Below, piece after piece: positions 53,227 to 62,725 of a DNA stretch of 64,000 nucleotides. How positions within the stretch are numbered: the first letter of the stretch is position 1; the number at the start of each line of letters is the position of its first letter. The stretch is taken from the NCBI RefSeq assembly GCF_039545795.1, contig NZ_CP154260.1, positions 563,001 to 627,000 of the forward strand, read 5' to 3'. A program made the translations under genes and the position numbers. This DNA is from Chitinophaga niabensis (GTDB taxonomy: Bacteria > Bacteroidota > Bacteroidia > Chitinophagales > Chitinophagaceae). The notes beneath the pieces were generated by a model, which was given only the letters and a program-made list of their open reading frames with translations, was not told where the DNA came from and made no database searches.

Positions 53227-54356
53227 TGAAAAGAGTCCTATTCATAGACCGGGATGGCACCATGATCAAAGAACAACCACCAACCTACCAGATAGACAGT
53301 CTGGAAAAAGTGGAGTTCTATCCCAAAGTATTCACTTACCTCGGCAAAATAGCCGCAGAGCTGGACTACGAACTGGTACTGGTAACCAACCAGGATGGAT
53401 TAGGCACAGCCTCCTTTCCTGAAGAAACCTTCACCGCCCCGCACAAACACATCATGCAAAGCTTCGCAAATGAAGGCATTCATTTCGCAGCAGAATATAT
53501 AGACAGGAGCTTCCCTGCTGATAATGCCCCCACCCGGAAACCCGGCACAGGCATGCTCACCAAATACTTCTCCAAAGACTACGACCTCGCCAACTCCTTT
53601 GTGATCGGCGACAGGATCACAGATGTGAAACTGGCGCAGAACCTGGGTGCCAAAGCCATCTGGCTGAATGAAGGAACCGGCCTCGGCGGAGCGGAAGTAG
53701 ACAACGCAGACCTGAGTGGCGTTATCGCCCTGGAGTCTACGGACTGGGCAAAGATCTACGAGTTCCTCAAGATCGGCCTCAGAAAGGTAAGCCATGTAAG
53801 AGCCACCAAGGAAACGGATATCCGTATCGAACTGAACCTGGATGGTACTGGCAAAGCCAATATCCACACAGGCCTGGCCTTCTTTGACCATATGCTGGAC
53901 CAGATAGCCCGCCACGGCAGCATTGATCTGGACATCACCGCCAAAGGAGACCTGCATATCGATGAACACCATACTATAGAAGATACCGGCATCGCACTGG
54001 GAGAGGCTTTTGCCTTAGGTCTGGCAGACAAAAAAGGCATGGAAAGATATGGCTTCTGCCTGCCCATGGATGATTGCCTGGCACAGGTAGGGATTGATTT
54101 CGGCGGCCGCAACTGGATCGTTTGGGACGCAGAATTCAAAAGGGAGAAAGTAGGGGATATGCCCACGGAAATGTTCTTCCACTTCTTCAAATCCTTCTCA
54201 GACGCGGCTAAATGTAACCTGAACATCAAAGCGGAAGGGGAGAATGAGCACCATAAGATAGAAGCGATCTTCAAAGCCTTTGCAAAGGCTATCAAGATGG
54301 CCGTGAAGCGGAATCCTGACAATATGCAGTTACCAAGCACAAAAGGGGTTTTATAA
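53226..54356 (+). CDS. hisB: Bifunctional histidinol-phosphatase/imidazoleglycerol-phosphate dehydratase
   Basis: 376 residues in two enzymes. Residues 1-165: HAD phosphatase of the HisB-N type (FIDRDGTMI with Asp8/Asp10, [26 protein letters not shown]); the usual zinc loop is present in altered form. Residues about 185-376: dehydratase with [51 protein letters not shown] and [17 protein letters not shown] metal-binding histidines. It catalyses two steps of histidine synthesis. Its start codon is the last copy of a tandem repeat motif, so its translation may depend on reinitiation from the mini-ORF chain upstream. Confidence 0.95.
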   Translation: MKRVLFIDRDGTMIKEQPPTYQIDSLEKVEFYPKVFTYLGKIAAELDYELVLVTNQDGLGTASFPEETFTAPHKHIMQSFANEGIHFAAEYIDRSFPADNAPTRKPGTGMLTKYFSKDYDLANSFVIGDRITDVKLAQNLGAKAIWLNEGTGLGGAEVDNADLSGVIALESTDWAKIYEFLKIGLRKVSHVRATKETDIRIELNLDGTGKANIHTGLAFFDHMLDQIARHGSIDLDITAKGDLHIDEHHTIEDTGIALGEAFALGLADKKGMERYGFCLPMDDCLAQVGIDFGGRNWIVWDAEFKREKVGDMPTEMFFHFFKSFSDAAKCNLNIKAEGENEHHKIEAIFKAFAKAIKMAVKRNPDNMQLPSTKGVL

Positions 54357-54372
54357 GATGAGCGAAATAAAA

Positions 54373-54404
54373 TTTGCATATTTGGAGAAATCCCCCCATA
54401 TTTG
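54373..54404 (+). promoter_or_regulatory. Probable promoter of the trp operon
   Basis: TTTG at 54373-54376, 20 bases, then CATATTTG at 54397-54404, matching seven of eight positions of TAnnTTTG. It ends 15 bases before the trp leader ATG, close to the 18 bases seen at the his leader. Confidence 0.55.
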
Positions 54405-54418
54405 CCCTCATAATGCAA

Positions 54419-54472
54419 ATGAACAATACATACAAACTTTGGTGGCACGCAACGACTCTCTTCGCTGTGTAA
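54419..54472 (+). CDS. trpL: trp operon leader peptide
   Basis: A 17-codon ORF, MNNTYKLWWHATTLFAV, with tandem Trp codons at 54440-54445 and TAA at 54470-54472. Two adjacent Trp codons in so short an ORF just before an attenuator and trpE are the mark of a trp leader. A ribosome stalled at the Trp codons leaves 54461-54470 free; one at the stop codon covers it. Confidence 0.92.
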   Translation: MNNTYKLWWHATTLFAV

Positions 54473-54501
54473 CGCTGCCATGTTCGTATTTCAAATACTT
54501 T

Positions 54502-54540
54502 AAGAAGGCTCGCTGTACACAGCGGGCCTTCTTCGTTTTT
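54502..54540 (+). terminator. trp attenuator (terminator with alternative antiterminator)
   Basis: AAGAAGGCTCGCTG (54502-54515) pairs with CAGCGGGCCTTCTT (54520-54533; one G-T) around TACA, followed by CG and five T residues, 33 bases before trpE. The end of the leader ORF, TTCGCTGTGT (54461-54470), can pair with ACACAGCGGG (54517-54526) over ten positions with two G-T pairs. It mimics the terminator's left arm and competes for the right arm, an antiterminator favoured when tryptophan is scarce. Confidence 0.9.
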
Positions 54541-54573
54541 GCCCCATAGGGCTGCTTTAAATAACAATATCGG

Positions 54574-55983
54574 ATGAAAAAAATTCAGGTAAAAACACGA
54601 TCCAAACAAATGCTGGCAGATGTATTCACACCTGTAAGCATCTACCTCCGCATCCGGGACAAATTCCCCGGCTCCATCCTCCTGGAGAGCACTGACTCTC
54701 ACGCCAGTGAGAACAGCTTCTCGTTTATAGGTATCAAACCTATTGCAGGGATTGAAGTAACCTCCACGGATATCTTCGAATTCAAGTACCCCGGCCAGCC
54801 CGTAGAGAGAAAGCAGTTGAAGAGCAGCAAGGAAGTGGTGAAAGAAATGGATGCTTTCCTGAAGAGTTTTTCATTCAGTGAAAAGTCCCCGGTGCCATAT
54901 GCAGAAGGCCTCTTCGGCTACAGTACCTACGACTCCGTGCAATTCTTTGAGAAGATCGTGTTTAAAAAACGGGAGAAAGCAGGCAATACCATTCCCCTGA
55001 TGCGCTACCGTTTTTACCAGTATGTAATTGCCATCAACCATTTCAAAGATGAACTCCACCTCATAGAGAACCAGGTAGATGGCCAGGAAAGCGAGTTTGA
55101 ATACCTCGAATCCCTCATCCGCAATAAGGATTTCCCCGGTTATACCTTCGCCGGAAAAGGCGAAGAAAAAAGCAATCTCACCAATGAGCAATACATGGAA
55201 ATGGTGGAGAAAGGCAAACAACACTGCTTCCGCGGAGATGTATTCCAGATAGTACTCTCCCGTGCATTCAGCCGTGAATTCTCCGGAGATGAATTCAATG
55301 TATACCGTGCGTTGCGTTCCATCAACCCTTCTCCCTATCTCTTCTATTTTGATTACGGCGATTATAAATTAATGGGTTCTTCTCCGGAAGCACAACTGAT
55401 CATCAAAGATCGCAAAGCAGTGATCCACCCTATAGCAGGTACTTTCAAACGTACCGGCAACGATGAGCAGGATAAGGAACTGGCAGCACAGCTACTGGAA
55501 GATCCAAAAGAAAATGCAGAACATGTGATGCTGGTGGACCTTGCAAGAAATGACCTCAGCAGGAAGGCATCGGAAGTAGAAGTAGAAACCTATCGCCAGA
55601 TCAAATACTACTCACATGTGATCCACCTCGTAAGTGAAGTAACAGGGCAATTGCCGGAGAACAGCAATCCCTTTGAAATACTGGCCGCTACTTTCCCCGC
55701 AGGCACTTTGTCCGGCGCACCCAAGTACAAAGCCATGGAACTGATCGATAGTTATGAACCTACTGCAAGAGGTTTCTACGGCGGCTGTGTAGGTTTTGTA
55801 GGATTCAACGGCAACTTCAATCATGCTATTATGATCCGTTCTATCCTGAGCAGGAATAATACTTTATACTACCAGGCGGGAGCAGGTATTGTGGCTAAAT
55901 CAGTGGCCAGTTCAGAACTGGAGGAAGTGAACAATAAACTCAACGCATTAAAACAGGCCATTATCCTGGCGCAAAATATTTGA
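54574..55983 (+). CDS. trpE: Anthranilate synthase component I
   Basis: 469 residues. The N-terminal LLES (36-39) marks the tryptophan feedback site. The chorismate-binding half shows FQIVLSRAFSREF, INPSPYLFYFDYGDYKLMGSSPEAQL, HPIAGTFKRTGN, HVMLVDLARNDLSR and FPAGTLSGAPKYKAMELID. With TrpG it makes anthranilate from chorismate and glutamine. First gene after the trp attenuator; one base separates it from trpG. Confidence 0.96.
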   Translation: MKKIQVKTRSKQMLADVFTPVSIYLRIRDKFPGSILLESTDSHASENSFSFIGIKPIAGIEVTSTDIFEFKYPGQPVERKQLKSSKEVVKEMDAFLKSFSFSEKSPVPYAEGLFGYSTYDSVQFFEKIVFKKREKAGNTIPLMRYRFYQYVIAINHFKDELHLIENQVDGQESEFEYLESLIRNKDFPGYTFAGKGEEKSNLTNEQYMEMVEKGKQHCFRGDVFQIVLSRAFSREFSGDEFNVYRALRSINPSPYLFYFDYGDYKLMGSSPEAQLIIKDRKAVIHPIAGTFKRTGNDEQDKELAAQLLEDPKENAEHVMLVDLARNDLSRKASEVEVETYRQIKYYSHVIHLVSEVTGQLPENSNPFEILAATFPAGTLSGAPKYKAMELIDSYEPTARGFYGGCVGFVGFNGNFNHAIMIRSILSRNNTLYYQAGAGIVAKSVASSELEEVNNKLNALKQAIILAQNI

Positions 55984-55984
55984 T

Positions 55985-56554
55985 ATGAAGATCCTGGTGT
56001 TCGATAATTACGATTCATTCACTTACAACCTGGTACACCTTGTTGAAAAGATCATCAATGATAAAGTAACAGTAGTGAGGAATGATGAGATCAAACTGGA
56101 AGAAGTAGATCAGTACGATAAGATCATCCTTTCCCCTGGTCCCGGTATCCCGGTAGAAGCAGGTTTGCTGTTGCCTTTGATCAAACAATATGCTGCTACC
56201 AAATCCATCTTTGGTGTATGCCTTGGCCAGCAGGCTATTGGCGAAGCATTTGGTGCAAAACTCACCAACCTGAAAGAAGTGTATCATGGCATAGCCACCC
56301 CGGTGAAAGTAACTTCCCGCAGCGGAAGGATCTTTAACAACCTGCCGGATGAACTGGAAGTAGGGCGGTATCATTCCTGGGTAGTGGATGAATCCACATT
56401 ACCCGCGGAACTGGAAGTAACGGCAAGGGATGAACACGGTTATATCATGGCTTTGCAGCATAAAAAGTATGATGTAAGCGGTGTGCAGTTCCACCCGGAA
56501 AGTGTGCTGACGCCGGAAGGAGAACAAATTTTACGCAACTGGTTAGCCCTTTAA
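55985..56554 (+). CDS. trpG: Anthranilate synthase component II (glutamine amidotransferase)
   Basis: 189 residues, class I amidotransferase: FDNYDSFTYNLVHL, SPGPGIP (oxyanion), GVCLGQQAIGEAFG with Cys79, and the His-Glu pair in QFHPESVLTPEG. It feeds ammonia to TrpE. It may also serve 4-amino-4-deoxychorismate synthesis if no separate PabA exists. Starts one base after trpE. Confidence 0.96.
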   Translation: MKILVFDNYDSFTYNLVHLVEKIINDKVTVVRNDEIKLEEVDQYDKIILSPGPGIPVEAGLLLPLIKQYAATKSIFGVCLGQQAIGEAFGAKLTNLKEVYHGIATPVKVTSRSGRIFNNLPDELEVGRYHSWVVDESTLPAELEVTARDEHGYIMALQHKKYDVSGVQFHPESVLTPEGEQILRNWLAL

Positions 56555-56564
56555 ATCATAAAAG

Positions 56565-57557
56565 ATGAAAAAGATACTCAACTATCTGTTCGAACATAAA
56601 ACCTTCAGCCGGGAGGGGGCCAAAGAGATCCTGACAAATATCTCCAAAGGCGTGTATAACGAAAGTGAGCTGGCTGCTTTCATGACGGTATTCCTCATGC
56701 GCAGCATCACTATCGAAGAACTGCTGGGTTTCCGCGATGCCTTGCTGGAACTCTGCGTACCCATTAACCTGAATGGCCATGCCGTACTGGATATTGTAGG
56801 TACAGGCGGGGACGGGAAGAATACTTTCAACGTATCCACGCTGTCCTGCTTCATTGTAGCCGGTGCCGGCGGAAAGGTAGCGAAACACGGTAACTATGGC
56901 GTATCTTCGATCAGCGGCGCTTCCAACGTAATGGAATCTGTAGGATACAAGTTCAAGGCAGACCAGGGCAAATTAACGCAGGAAGTGGAAGAGGCAGGTA
57001 TCTGTTTCTTACACGCCCCGCTCTTTCACCCGGCCCTGAAAAATGTTGCCCCTGTCCGCCGCCAGTTAGGTGTTCGTACTTTCTTTAATATGCTGGGCCC
57101 CCTGGTGAATCCTGCATTTGCGGACCATCAGCTGATTGGTGTGTACAGCCTGGAAATGGCACGTATTTACAATTACCTGTTCCAGCAAACGGACAAACGT
57201 TTTGCGATTGTTCACAGCCTGGATGGTTATGATGAGATCTCCCTCACCGGCGATACCCGCATCATCACCAACAAAGGAGAACAGGACTGGACGCCCGAAG
57301 CATTAGGCAAACGCAAAGTACATCCTGAAGATATTTACGGCGGTAACTCCATAGAGGAAGCTGCAAAGATATTTATGAAAGTATTGAAGGGAGAAGGAAG
57401 CTGGGCGCAACATTCCGTAGTAATGGCCAATGCCGCTATGGGATTGTTCTGCCTGGAGAAATATCCTACCTACGATGACTGTTTCCAGGCTGCGGTGGAA
57501 TCACTGGAATCCGGCGCTGCTTATAAATCGTTCCAGAAACTGATCGCGTTACAATAA
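56565..57557 (+). CDS. trpD: Anthranilate phosphoribosyltransferase
   Basis: 330 residues. PRPP-binding GTGGD (79-83) within DIVGTGGDGKNTFNVST, KHGNYGVSSISGASNVME, and FFNMLGPLVNPA identify TrpD. It joins anthranilate to PRPP, so it draws on the same PRPP pool as HisG. Ten bases after trpG, five before trpC. Confidence 0.96.
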   Translation: MKKILNYLFEHKTFSREGAKEILTNISKGVYNESELAAFMTVFLMRSITIEELLGFRDALLELCVPINLNGHAVLDIVGTGGDGKNTFNVSTLSCFIVAGAGGKVAKHGNYGVSSISGASNVMESVGYKFKADQGKLTQEVEEAGICFLHAPLFHPALKNVAPVRRQLGVRTFFNMLGPLVNPAFADHQLIGVYSLEMARIYNYLFQQTDKRFAIVHSLDGYDEISLTGDTRIITNKGEQDWTPEALGKRKVHPEDIYGGNSIEEAAKIFMKVLKGEGSWAQHSVVMANAAMGLFCLEKYPTYDDCFQAAVESLESGAAYKSFQKLIALQ

Positions 57558-57562
57558 TTATT

Positions 57563-58366
57563 ATGAAGGATATCTTAGCTGAAATAGTGGCCAGTAAAAT
57601 TACGGAAGTGGCCGACCGCAAGAAAGTAAGACCTGTGGAGGAACTGGAAGGTGCTTCCATGTTCAGCCGCGAACCACTTTCTCTCCGCAGTTTCCTCACC
57701 CTGCCTGACCGTACCGGCATTATTGCCGAGTTCAAAAGGCAGTCACCCTCCAAAGGCATCATCAATGGTACAGCCCTGGTTCAGGATGTTACCACTGCTT
57801 ATGCAAGGAGCGGTGCATCCGGCCTGAGTATACTTACTGACCAGATCTATTTCGGCGGCTCTATGGATGATCTCCAGCAAGCCCGCGCTGTGAATAATAT
57901 TCCCATCCTCCGCAAAGATTTTGTGATAGATGAATACCAGATCGTAGAAGCCAAAGCGATCGGTGCAGATGTGATCCTGCTCATCGCAGAATGCCTCAGC
58001 AAAGAAGAAGTGAAACATCTCGCTGCTTTTGCCCATAATCTGGGATTGGAAGTACTGCTGGAAGTACACAGCGGAGAGCAACTGGAAAAGATCACGCCGC
58101 ACACACATTTAGTAGGCATCAACAACCGCGATCTGAAAACATTCAAAGTAGATATTCACCGTTCCATGGAGCTACTCAAACAAATACCTGCCGGGCACAG
58201 CAAAGTAGCAGAAAGCGGCATGGATGATACAGACACTATCATCACCCTGAAGAAAGCAGGCTTTGACGGTTTCCTGATCGGGGAACATTTCATGAGAGAT
58301 GAAAACCCGGGCAGTGCATTTGAATCATTTGCAGAAGTACTTAAAACAAAACTCGCAGCCTTATGA
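57563..58366 (+). CDS. trpC: Indole-3-glycerol phosphate synthase
   Basis: 267 residues, TIM barrel. IIAEFKRQSPSKG with the catalytic lysine, ILRKDFVIDEYQIVEAKAIGAD, LEVLLEVHSGEQLEK, VGINNRDLKTF and VAESGMDD are the expected strands. Ring closure and decarboxylation to indoleglycerol phosphate. Stand-alone, not fused to TrpF; overlaps trpF by ATGA. Confidence 0.96.
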   Translation: MKDILAEIVASKITEVADRKKVRPVEELEGASMFSREPLSLRSFLTLPDRTGIIAEFKRQSPSKGIINGTALVQDVTTAYARSGASGLSILTDQIYFGGSMDDLQQARAVNNIPILRKDFVIDEYQIVEAKAIGADVILLIAECLSKEEVKHLAAFAHNLGLEVLLEVHSGEQLEKITPHTHLVGINNRDLKTFKVDIHRSMELLKQIPAGHSKVAESGMDDTDTIITLKKAGFDGFLIGEHFMRDENPGSAFESFAEVLKTKLAAL

Positions 58367-58992
58367 AAATAAAAGTATGTGGCATCACTAAACGAAGTGA
58401 CCTGGAAACCCTCGTGGAACTGGGTGCGGACTATGCCGGTTTTATTTTCTATAACAGGTCGCCACGTTTTGTAGGTAACAAACTGGATGGCCGCACTGTG
58501 CGGGAAGCCGGTAAGAACATTGGCAAAGTAGGGGTATTTGTAAATGCGGATGTACAGCAGGTATTGCAAACGGTGAAAGACTATGGTCTGGATGCCGTAC
58601 AGCTGCATGGTGATGAATCCATTGCCTTCTGCCAGCAGGTTAGATTGACGGTGCCTGTGATTAAAGTGTTCCCTGTTGACGCAAATGGTTTTCAGAATGC
58701 AGCACCTTATCTGCCACATAGTGACTACTTCCTGTTCGATACCGCGGGTAAAGAATACGGTGGCACAGGCAAACAATTCAACTGGGAACTGCTGGATAAT
58801 TACAACCTGGATAAACCCTTCTTCCTGAGCGGGGGAATTGGTCCGGATGATGTGGAAGCCATACAGCGATGGCACCACCCATCATTGTTCGCACTGGATG
58901 TGAACAGCCGGTTTGAAATTTCACCCGGTGTAAAAGACATGGAGAAAGTAGCCATCTTTCTGAAAGCAATTAAAAAAGAACTCGTAAAATAA
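58363..58992 (+). CDS. trpF: Phosphoribosylanthranilate isomerase
   Basis: 209 residues, TIM barrel: [24 protein letters not shown] (the Cys general base), [21 protein letters not shown] with the catalytic Asp, and [13 protein letters not shown]. Amadori isomerisation of phosphoribosylanthranilate, chemically the same reaction type as HisA. Its presence means HisA here need not act as a dual PriA enzyme. Coupled to trpC by four bases. Confidence 0.95.
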   Translation: MKIKVCGITKRSDLETLVELGADYAGFIFYNRSPRFVGNKLDGRTVREAGKNIGKVGVFVNADVQQVLQTVKDYGLDAVQLHGDESIAFCQQVRLTVPVIKVFPVDANGFQNAAPYLPHSDYFLFDTAGKEYGGTGKQFNWELLDNYNLDKPFFLSGGIGPDDVEAIQRWHHPSLFALDVNSRFEISPGVKDMEKVAIFLKAIKKELVK

Positions 58993-59000
58993 GACGCATC

Positions 59001-60206
59001 ATGGACATAGCCGTGAACACATCACATTCTAAATATCATGTAAACGATAAAGGCTATTATGGCCGGTTTGGCGGGGCATACATACCGGAAATGCTCTATC
59101 CCAACGTAGAGGAATTAAAAGAACAGTACCTGCAGATCATCGGTGAACCTGCTTTCCAGGCAGAGTTTGAGCAGTTGTTAAAAGACTATGTAGGCCGTCC
59201 TTCCCCTTTGTTCTTTGCCAAACGTTTATCCGAAAAATATAAAGCGAACATATACCTGAAGCGGGAAGACCTGAACCATACAGGTGCCCACAAAGTGAAC
59301 AATACCATTGGCCAGATCCTGCTGGCGCAACGCCTCGGCAAGAAAAAGATCATTGCAGAAACAGGTGCAGGGCAGCACGGTGTGGCAACAGCTACCGTAT
59401 GTGCACTCATGGGACTGGAATGTGTGGTGTATATGGGAAGCATAGATATAGAAAGGCAGGCGCCTAACGTAGCCCGTATGAAAATGCTGGGTGCCACAGT
59501 GGTAGCCGCAACCAGTGGAAGCAAAACACTGAAAGATGCTACCAATGAAGCCATCCGCCACTGGATCAATCATCCCGTAGATACACATTACATCATTGGT
59601 TCCGTAGTAGGCCCGCATCCTTATCCGGATATGGTGGCACGTTTTCAATCTGTAGTGAGTGAAGAAATGCGCAAACAGCTGGAGGAGAAAACAGGTAATA
59701 CCAATCCTGATTATGTGATCGCCTGCGTGGGTGGAGGCAGTAATGCCGCCGGGGCTTTCTTCCATTACCTGGATGAAGAAAAAGTGAAACTCGTTGCCGT
59801 GGAAGCAGCCGGAAAAGGTGTTAACAGTGGTTTTTCAGCAGCTACTTCTCAATTAGGGAAGATGGGGATCATTCACGCCAGTAAAACTTTGCTCATGCAA
59901 ACGGAAGATGGCCAGATCGTAGAGCCGCATTCCATTTCTGCAGGGCTGGATTATCCCGGCGTAGGACCATTGCATGCACATCTCTACGAAACGGGCCGTG
60001 CACAATTCCTGAATGCTACAGATGATGAGGCACTGGCAGCCGCTTATGAACTGAGCCTGCTGGAAGGTATTATTCCCGCACTGGAATCAGCACATGCACT
60101 GGCCAAACTGAAAGACCTGCCGCTGAAACCGGAAGATGTAGTGGTAGTATGCCTGAGCGGCCGTGGGGATAAAGACCTGGAAACCTATATCAAACATTTA
60201 AAGTAA
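59001..60206 (+). CDS. trpB: Tryptophan synthase beta subunit
   Basis: 401 residues, PLP enzyme of the TrpB1 type: [28 protein letters not shown] with PLP Lys98, [44 protein letters not shown] and LSGRGDKDL. Condenses indole and serine to tryptophan. Eight bases after trpF, six before trpA. Confidence 0.97.
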   Translation: MDIAVNTSHSKYHVNDKGYYGRFGGAYIPEMLYPNVEELKEQYLQIIGEPAFQAEFEQLLKDYVGRPSPLFFAKRLSEKYKANIYLKREDLNHTGAHKVNNTIGQILLAQRLGKKKIIAETGAGQHGVATATVCALMGLECVVYMGSIDIERQAPNVARMKMLGATVVAATSGSKTLKDATNEAIRHWINHPVDTHYIIGSVVGPHPYPDMVARFQSVVSEEMRKQLEEKTGNTNPDYVIACVGGGSNAAGAFFHYLDEEKVKLVAVEAAGKGVNSGFSAATSQLGKMGIIHASKTLLMQTEDGQIVEPHSISAGLDYPGVGPLHAHLYETGRAQFLNATDDEALAAAYELSLLEGIIPALESAHALAKLKDLPLKPEDVVVVCLSGRGDKDLETYIKHLK

Positions 60207-60212
60207 AAGGCA

Positions 60213-60983
60213 ATGAACCGCATAGATCAATTGTTTCTCAATAAACCGCAGGAGATACTCAATATATATTGCACTGCCGGTTTCCCGGCCCTCAACGATA
60301 CCCTCACCATCATGGAAACACTGCAGCAAAGCGGTGCGGATATGGTAGAACTGGGCATGCCCTTTTCCGATCCCCTGGCGGATGGCCCGGTGATCCAGGA
60401 AAGCAGCACCCGCGCCATTGCCAATGGCATGCGCATCAGTGTGTTGTTTGAGCAGCTGAAAGGATTCCGCGATCGTATTTCCCTGCCCGTTATCCTGATG
60501 GGATATATGAACCCGGTGCTGCAGTTCGGCGTGGAAAACTTCTGTAAGCAATGCGCAGAAACAGGGGTGGATGGTATCATTCTGCCAGACCTGCCGATGG
60601 ATGAATTCGAAACAGAATACCGCCCGGTCTTTGAAAAATACGGACTGCACCTGATCTTCCTGGTAACACCAGAAACCAGCGAAGCGCGCATCCGTAAGAT
60701 CGATAGCCTGAGCAAAGGATTTGTATATGCCGTTTCTTCTTCCTCTACCACCGGAAAGGATAAGGATATGGGTGATCAGCAGGCTTATTTTGCCCGCCTG
60801 AAAAACATGAAATTAAAGAACCCGGTGCTGATAGGATTTGGGATCAAGGATAAACAAACATTCCAGGCCGCCTGCGCCAACAGCAATGGCGCCATAATTG
60901 GGAGCGCTTTTGTAAAAGCCATCGAAAACAGTACTAACTTGCAGTCTTCAATACAAAGTTTTGTGCAAGGCATAAAAGGTTGA
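60213..60983 (+). CDS. trpA: Tryptophan synthase alpha subunit
   Basis: 256 residues: YCTAGFPALNDT, ELGMPFSDPLADGP with Glu47 and Asp57 in the catalytic positions, VILMGYMNPVLQFG, GIILPDLPMDE, FLVTPETSEARI and VYAVSSSSTTG. Cleaves indoleglycerol phosphate to indole. The stop lies only six bases before hisH, so the following his genes are physically part of this transcript. Confidence 0.96.
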   Translation: MNRIDQLFLNKPQEILNIYCTAGFPALNDTLTIMETLQQSGADMVELGMPFSDPLADGPVIQESSTRAIANGMRISVLFEQLKGFRDRISLPVILMGYMNPVLQFGVENFCKQCAETGVDGIILPDLPMDEFETEYRPVFEKYGLHLIFLVTPETSEARIRKIDSLSKGFVYAVSSSSTTGKDKDMGDQQAYFARLKNMKLKNPVLIGFGIKDKQTFQAACANSNGAIIGSAFVKAIENSTNLQSSIQSFVQGIKG

Positions 60984-60989
60984 TCAAAC

Positions 60990-61583
60990 ATGAAAACAGC
61001 CATCATTAAATACAACGCCGGTAACATCCGCTCTGTGCTCTTTGCCCTGGAACGCCTGGGGGTGGAAGCCACAGTTACCGATGATCCGGAAGAACTGCGT
61101 GCTGCGGATAAAGTGATCTTTCCCGGTGTGGGCGAGGCCAGCACTGCCATGAATTACCTGAAAGAACGTAAACTGGACCTGCTGATCAAAGACCTCAAAC
61201 AACCCGTTTTAGGTATTTGCCTCGGTATGCAGTTGTTATGTAAACATTCAGAAGAGAACAACACGGAATGCATGGGCATCTTTGACCTGCCGGTGAAGAA
61301 ATTTGAATCCCCGGTAGAGAACCTGCTGAAGATCCCGCAGATTGGCTGGAACAATATTGCCGGCCTGCACAGTGTGATCTTTGAACATGTACCGGAGAAT
61401 TCCTACATGTACTTTGTGCACAGTTACTTTGTGGCCCTTGGCCCTGAAACAACGGCTATCGCCAATTATGTGATCAATTACAGCGCTGCGCTGCAAAAGG
61501 ATAATTTCTATGCAGTTCAGTTCCACCCGGAGAAATCCGCCGATGGAGGTCAGCGTATACTGGAGAGTTTCCTGAAATTATGA
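60990..61583 (+). CDS. hisH: Imidazole glycerol phosphate synthase, glutaminase subunit
   Basis: 197 residues, class I amidotransferase: IIKYNAGNIRSVLFAL, FPGVGEASTAM, LGICLGMQLLC with Cys77, and the His/Glu of FHPEKSADGG. Supplies ammonia to HisF. It follows trpA by six bases rather than hisB, the usual neighbour; no promoter of the TTTG/TAnnTTTG type was found in the last 100 bases of trpA. Overlaps hisA by ATGA. Confidence 0.96.
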   Translation: MKTAIIKYNAGNIRSVLFALERLGVEATVTDDPEELRAADKVIFPGVGEASTAMNYLKERKLDLLIKDLKQPVLGICLGMQLLCKHSEENNTECMGIFDLPVKKFESPVENLLKIPQIGWNNIAGLHSVIFEHVPENSYMYFVHSYFVALGPETTAIANYVINYSAALQKDNFYAVQFHPEKSADGGQRILESFLKL

Positions 61584-62725
61584 GTGTGAATATCCGATAC
61601 ATAACTGCAGAAGAAACACTGCATTTGCGCAGGGATATGTTATATCCCGGTTGGGGGCTGGATGATGTGAGGATCAGCGATGATGCGGAAGGCCTGCACT
61701 TTGGCGTGTTCGAGGAAAAAGACCTGGTCACCGTGGTGTCCCTGTTCTTTAAAGGTAAAAGGGCACAGTTTCGCAAACTGGCCACTGTTACCAATCGCCA
61801 GCGGAAAGGTTATGGCTCTTTACTACTGAAACACCTGATGGAAGAATGCCGTCAGCGCCAGATGGAAAGCCTTTGGTGCAACGCACGCACAACAGCGGAA
61901 TCTTTCTATCAGCAACTCGGTTTTAAACGCAGCAGCGAATTATTTTATAAAGACAATATTGCTTATTACAAAATGGAGATCAGCCTGGAACCAGCTGCCA
62001 AGAAGAATTTTACCATCATTCCTGCCATTGATATCATTGGTGGAAAATGTGTACGCCTCACACAGGGAGATTACGAGCAGAAGAAAGTATACAACGAACA
62101 TCCGCTGGAAGTAGCAAAGGAGTTTGAAGAAAGTGGTATCACCCGCCTGCACCTGGTAGACCTGGACGGCGCTAAAAAAGGAGCCGTTGTGAACTGGAAA
62201 GTACTGGAAGCCATCGCCGGTAAAACCAGTATGATAGTGGATTTTGGCGGAGGCATCAAAAGTGATGCGGATGTAAGGATCGTATTTGAAGCAGGAGCTG
62301 CTATGGCCACTATCGGAAGTGTGGCCGTGAAACAGCCGGAACTTTTCTTTAGCTGGCTGCAACAGTATGGCGCAGATAAAATGTTCCTGGGTGCAGATGT
62401 GAAGGAAGAAAAAATTGCAGTAGGCGGCTGGCTGGAAACCACAGAGCTGAGTGTTTACGATTTCCTGAAAAGTAATATGGCAAGAGGCGTGCAGGAAATA
62501 TTCTGTACAGATATTGCGAAGGATGGCCTGCTGCAAGGACCGTCCACTGAACTGTATAAAAAGATCATCAAAGAACTGCCCGGCATTCAACTGACTGCCA
62601 GTGGCGGCGTAAGTAAGATAGAAGATGTATACGAACTGCAGGAAGCAGGGCTGGCCGGTGTGATCATCGGCAAAGCCATTTACGAAGGTTTGATCACACT
62701 CGCTGAATTAAAGAAATTTTTATAA
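61580..62725 (+). CDS. hisA: GNAT acetyltransferase-HisA fusion protein
   Basis: 381 residues in one uninterrupted frame. Residues 1-135 are a GNAT domain: [20 protein letters not shown] with the acetyl-CoA loop RKGYG (75-79) and FYQQLGF (109-115). Residues 144-381 are a full HisA barrel: [20 protein letters not shown] with Asp151, [38 protein letters not shown] with Asp273, and [11 protein letters not shown]. HisA isomerises ProFAR to PRFAR. HisA is normally about 245 residues and starts at the IIPAIDI strand, so the GNAT part is extra. Its acceptor is unknown. Overlaps hisH by ATGA and hisF by TAATG. Confidence 0.93.
   Translation: MSVNIRYITAEETLHLRRDMLYPGWGLDDVRISDDAEGLHFGVFEEKDLVTVVSLFFKGKRAQFRKLATVTNRQRKGYGSLLLKHLMEECRQRQMESLWCNARTTAESFYQQLGFKRSSELFYKDNIAYYKMEISLEPAAKKNFTIIPAIDIIGGKCVRLTQGDYEQKKVYNEHPLEVAKEFEESGITRLHLVDLDGAKKGAVVNWKVLEAIAGKTSMIVDFGGGIKSDADVRIVFEAGAAMATIGSVAVKQPELFFSWLQQYGADKMFLGADVKEEKIAVGGWLETTELSVYDFLKSNMARGVQEIFCTDIAKDGLLQGPSTELYKKIIKELPGIQLTASGGVSKIEDVYELQEAGLAGVIIGKAIYEGLITLAELKKFL

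Noticed and set aside
53400..54481. Long minus-strand open frames opposite hisB
   Set aside because: They lie opposite conserved HisB motifs, start nowhere plausible and show no family features.
54358..54549. A 63-codon open frame between hisB and trpE
   Set aside because: It overlaps the trp leader peptide in another frame and reads through the attenuator stem; the shorter WW leader explains the region better.
61580..62010. The GNAT part of hisA as a separate gene merged by a sequencing error
   Set aside because: The frame is continuous, there is no intergenic-like sequence or start codon at the junction, and both domains are intact. An error cannot be fully excluded without other genomes.
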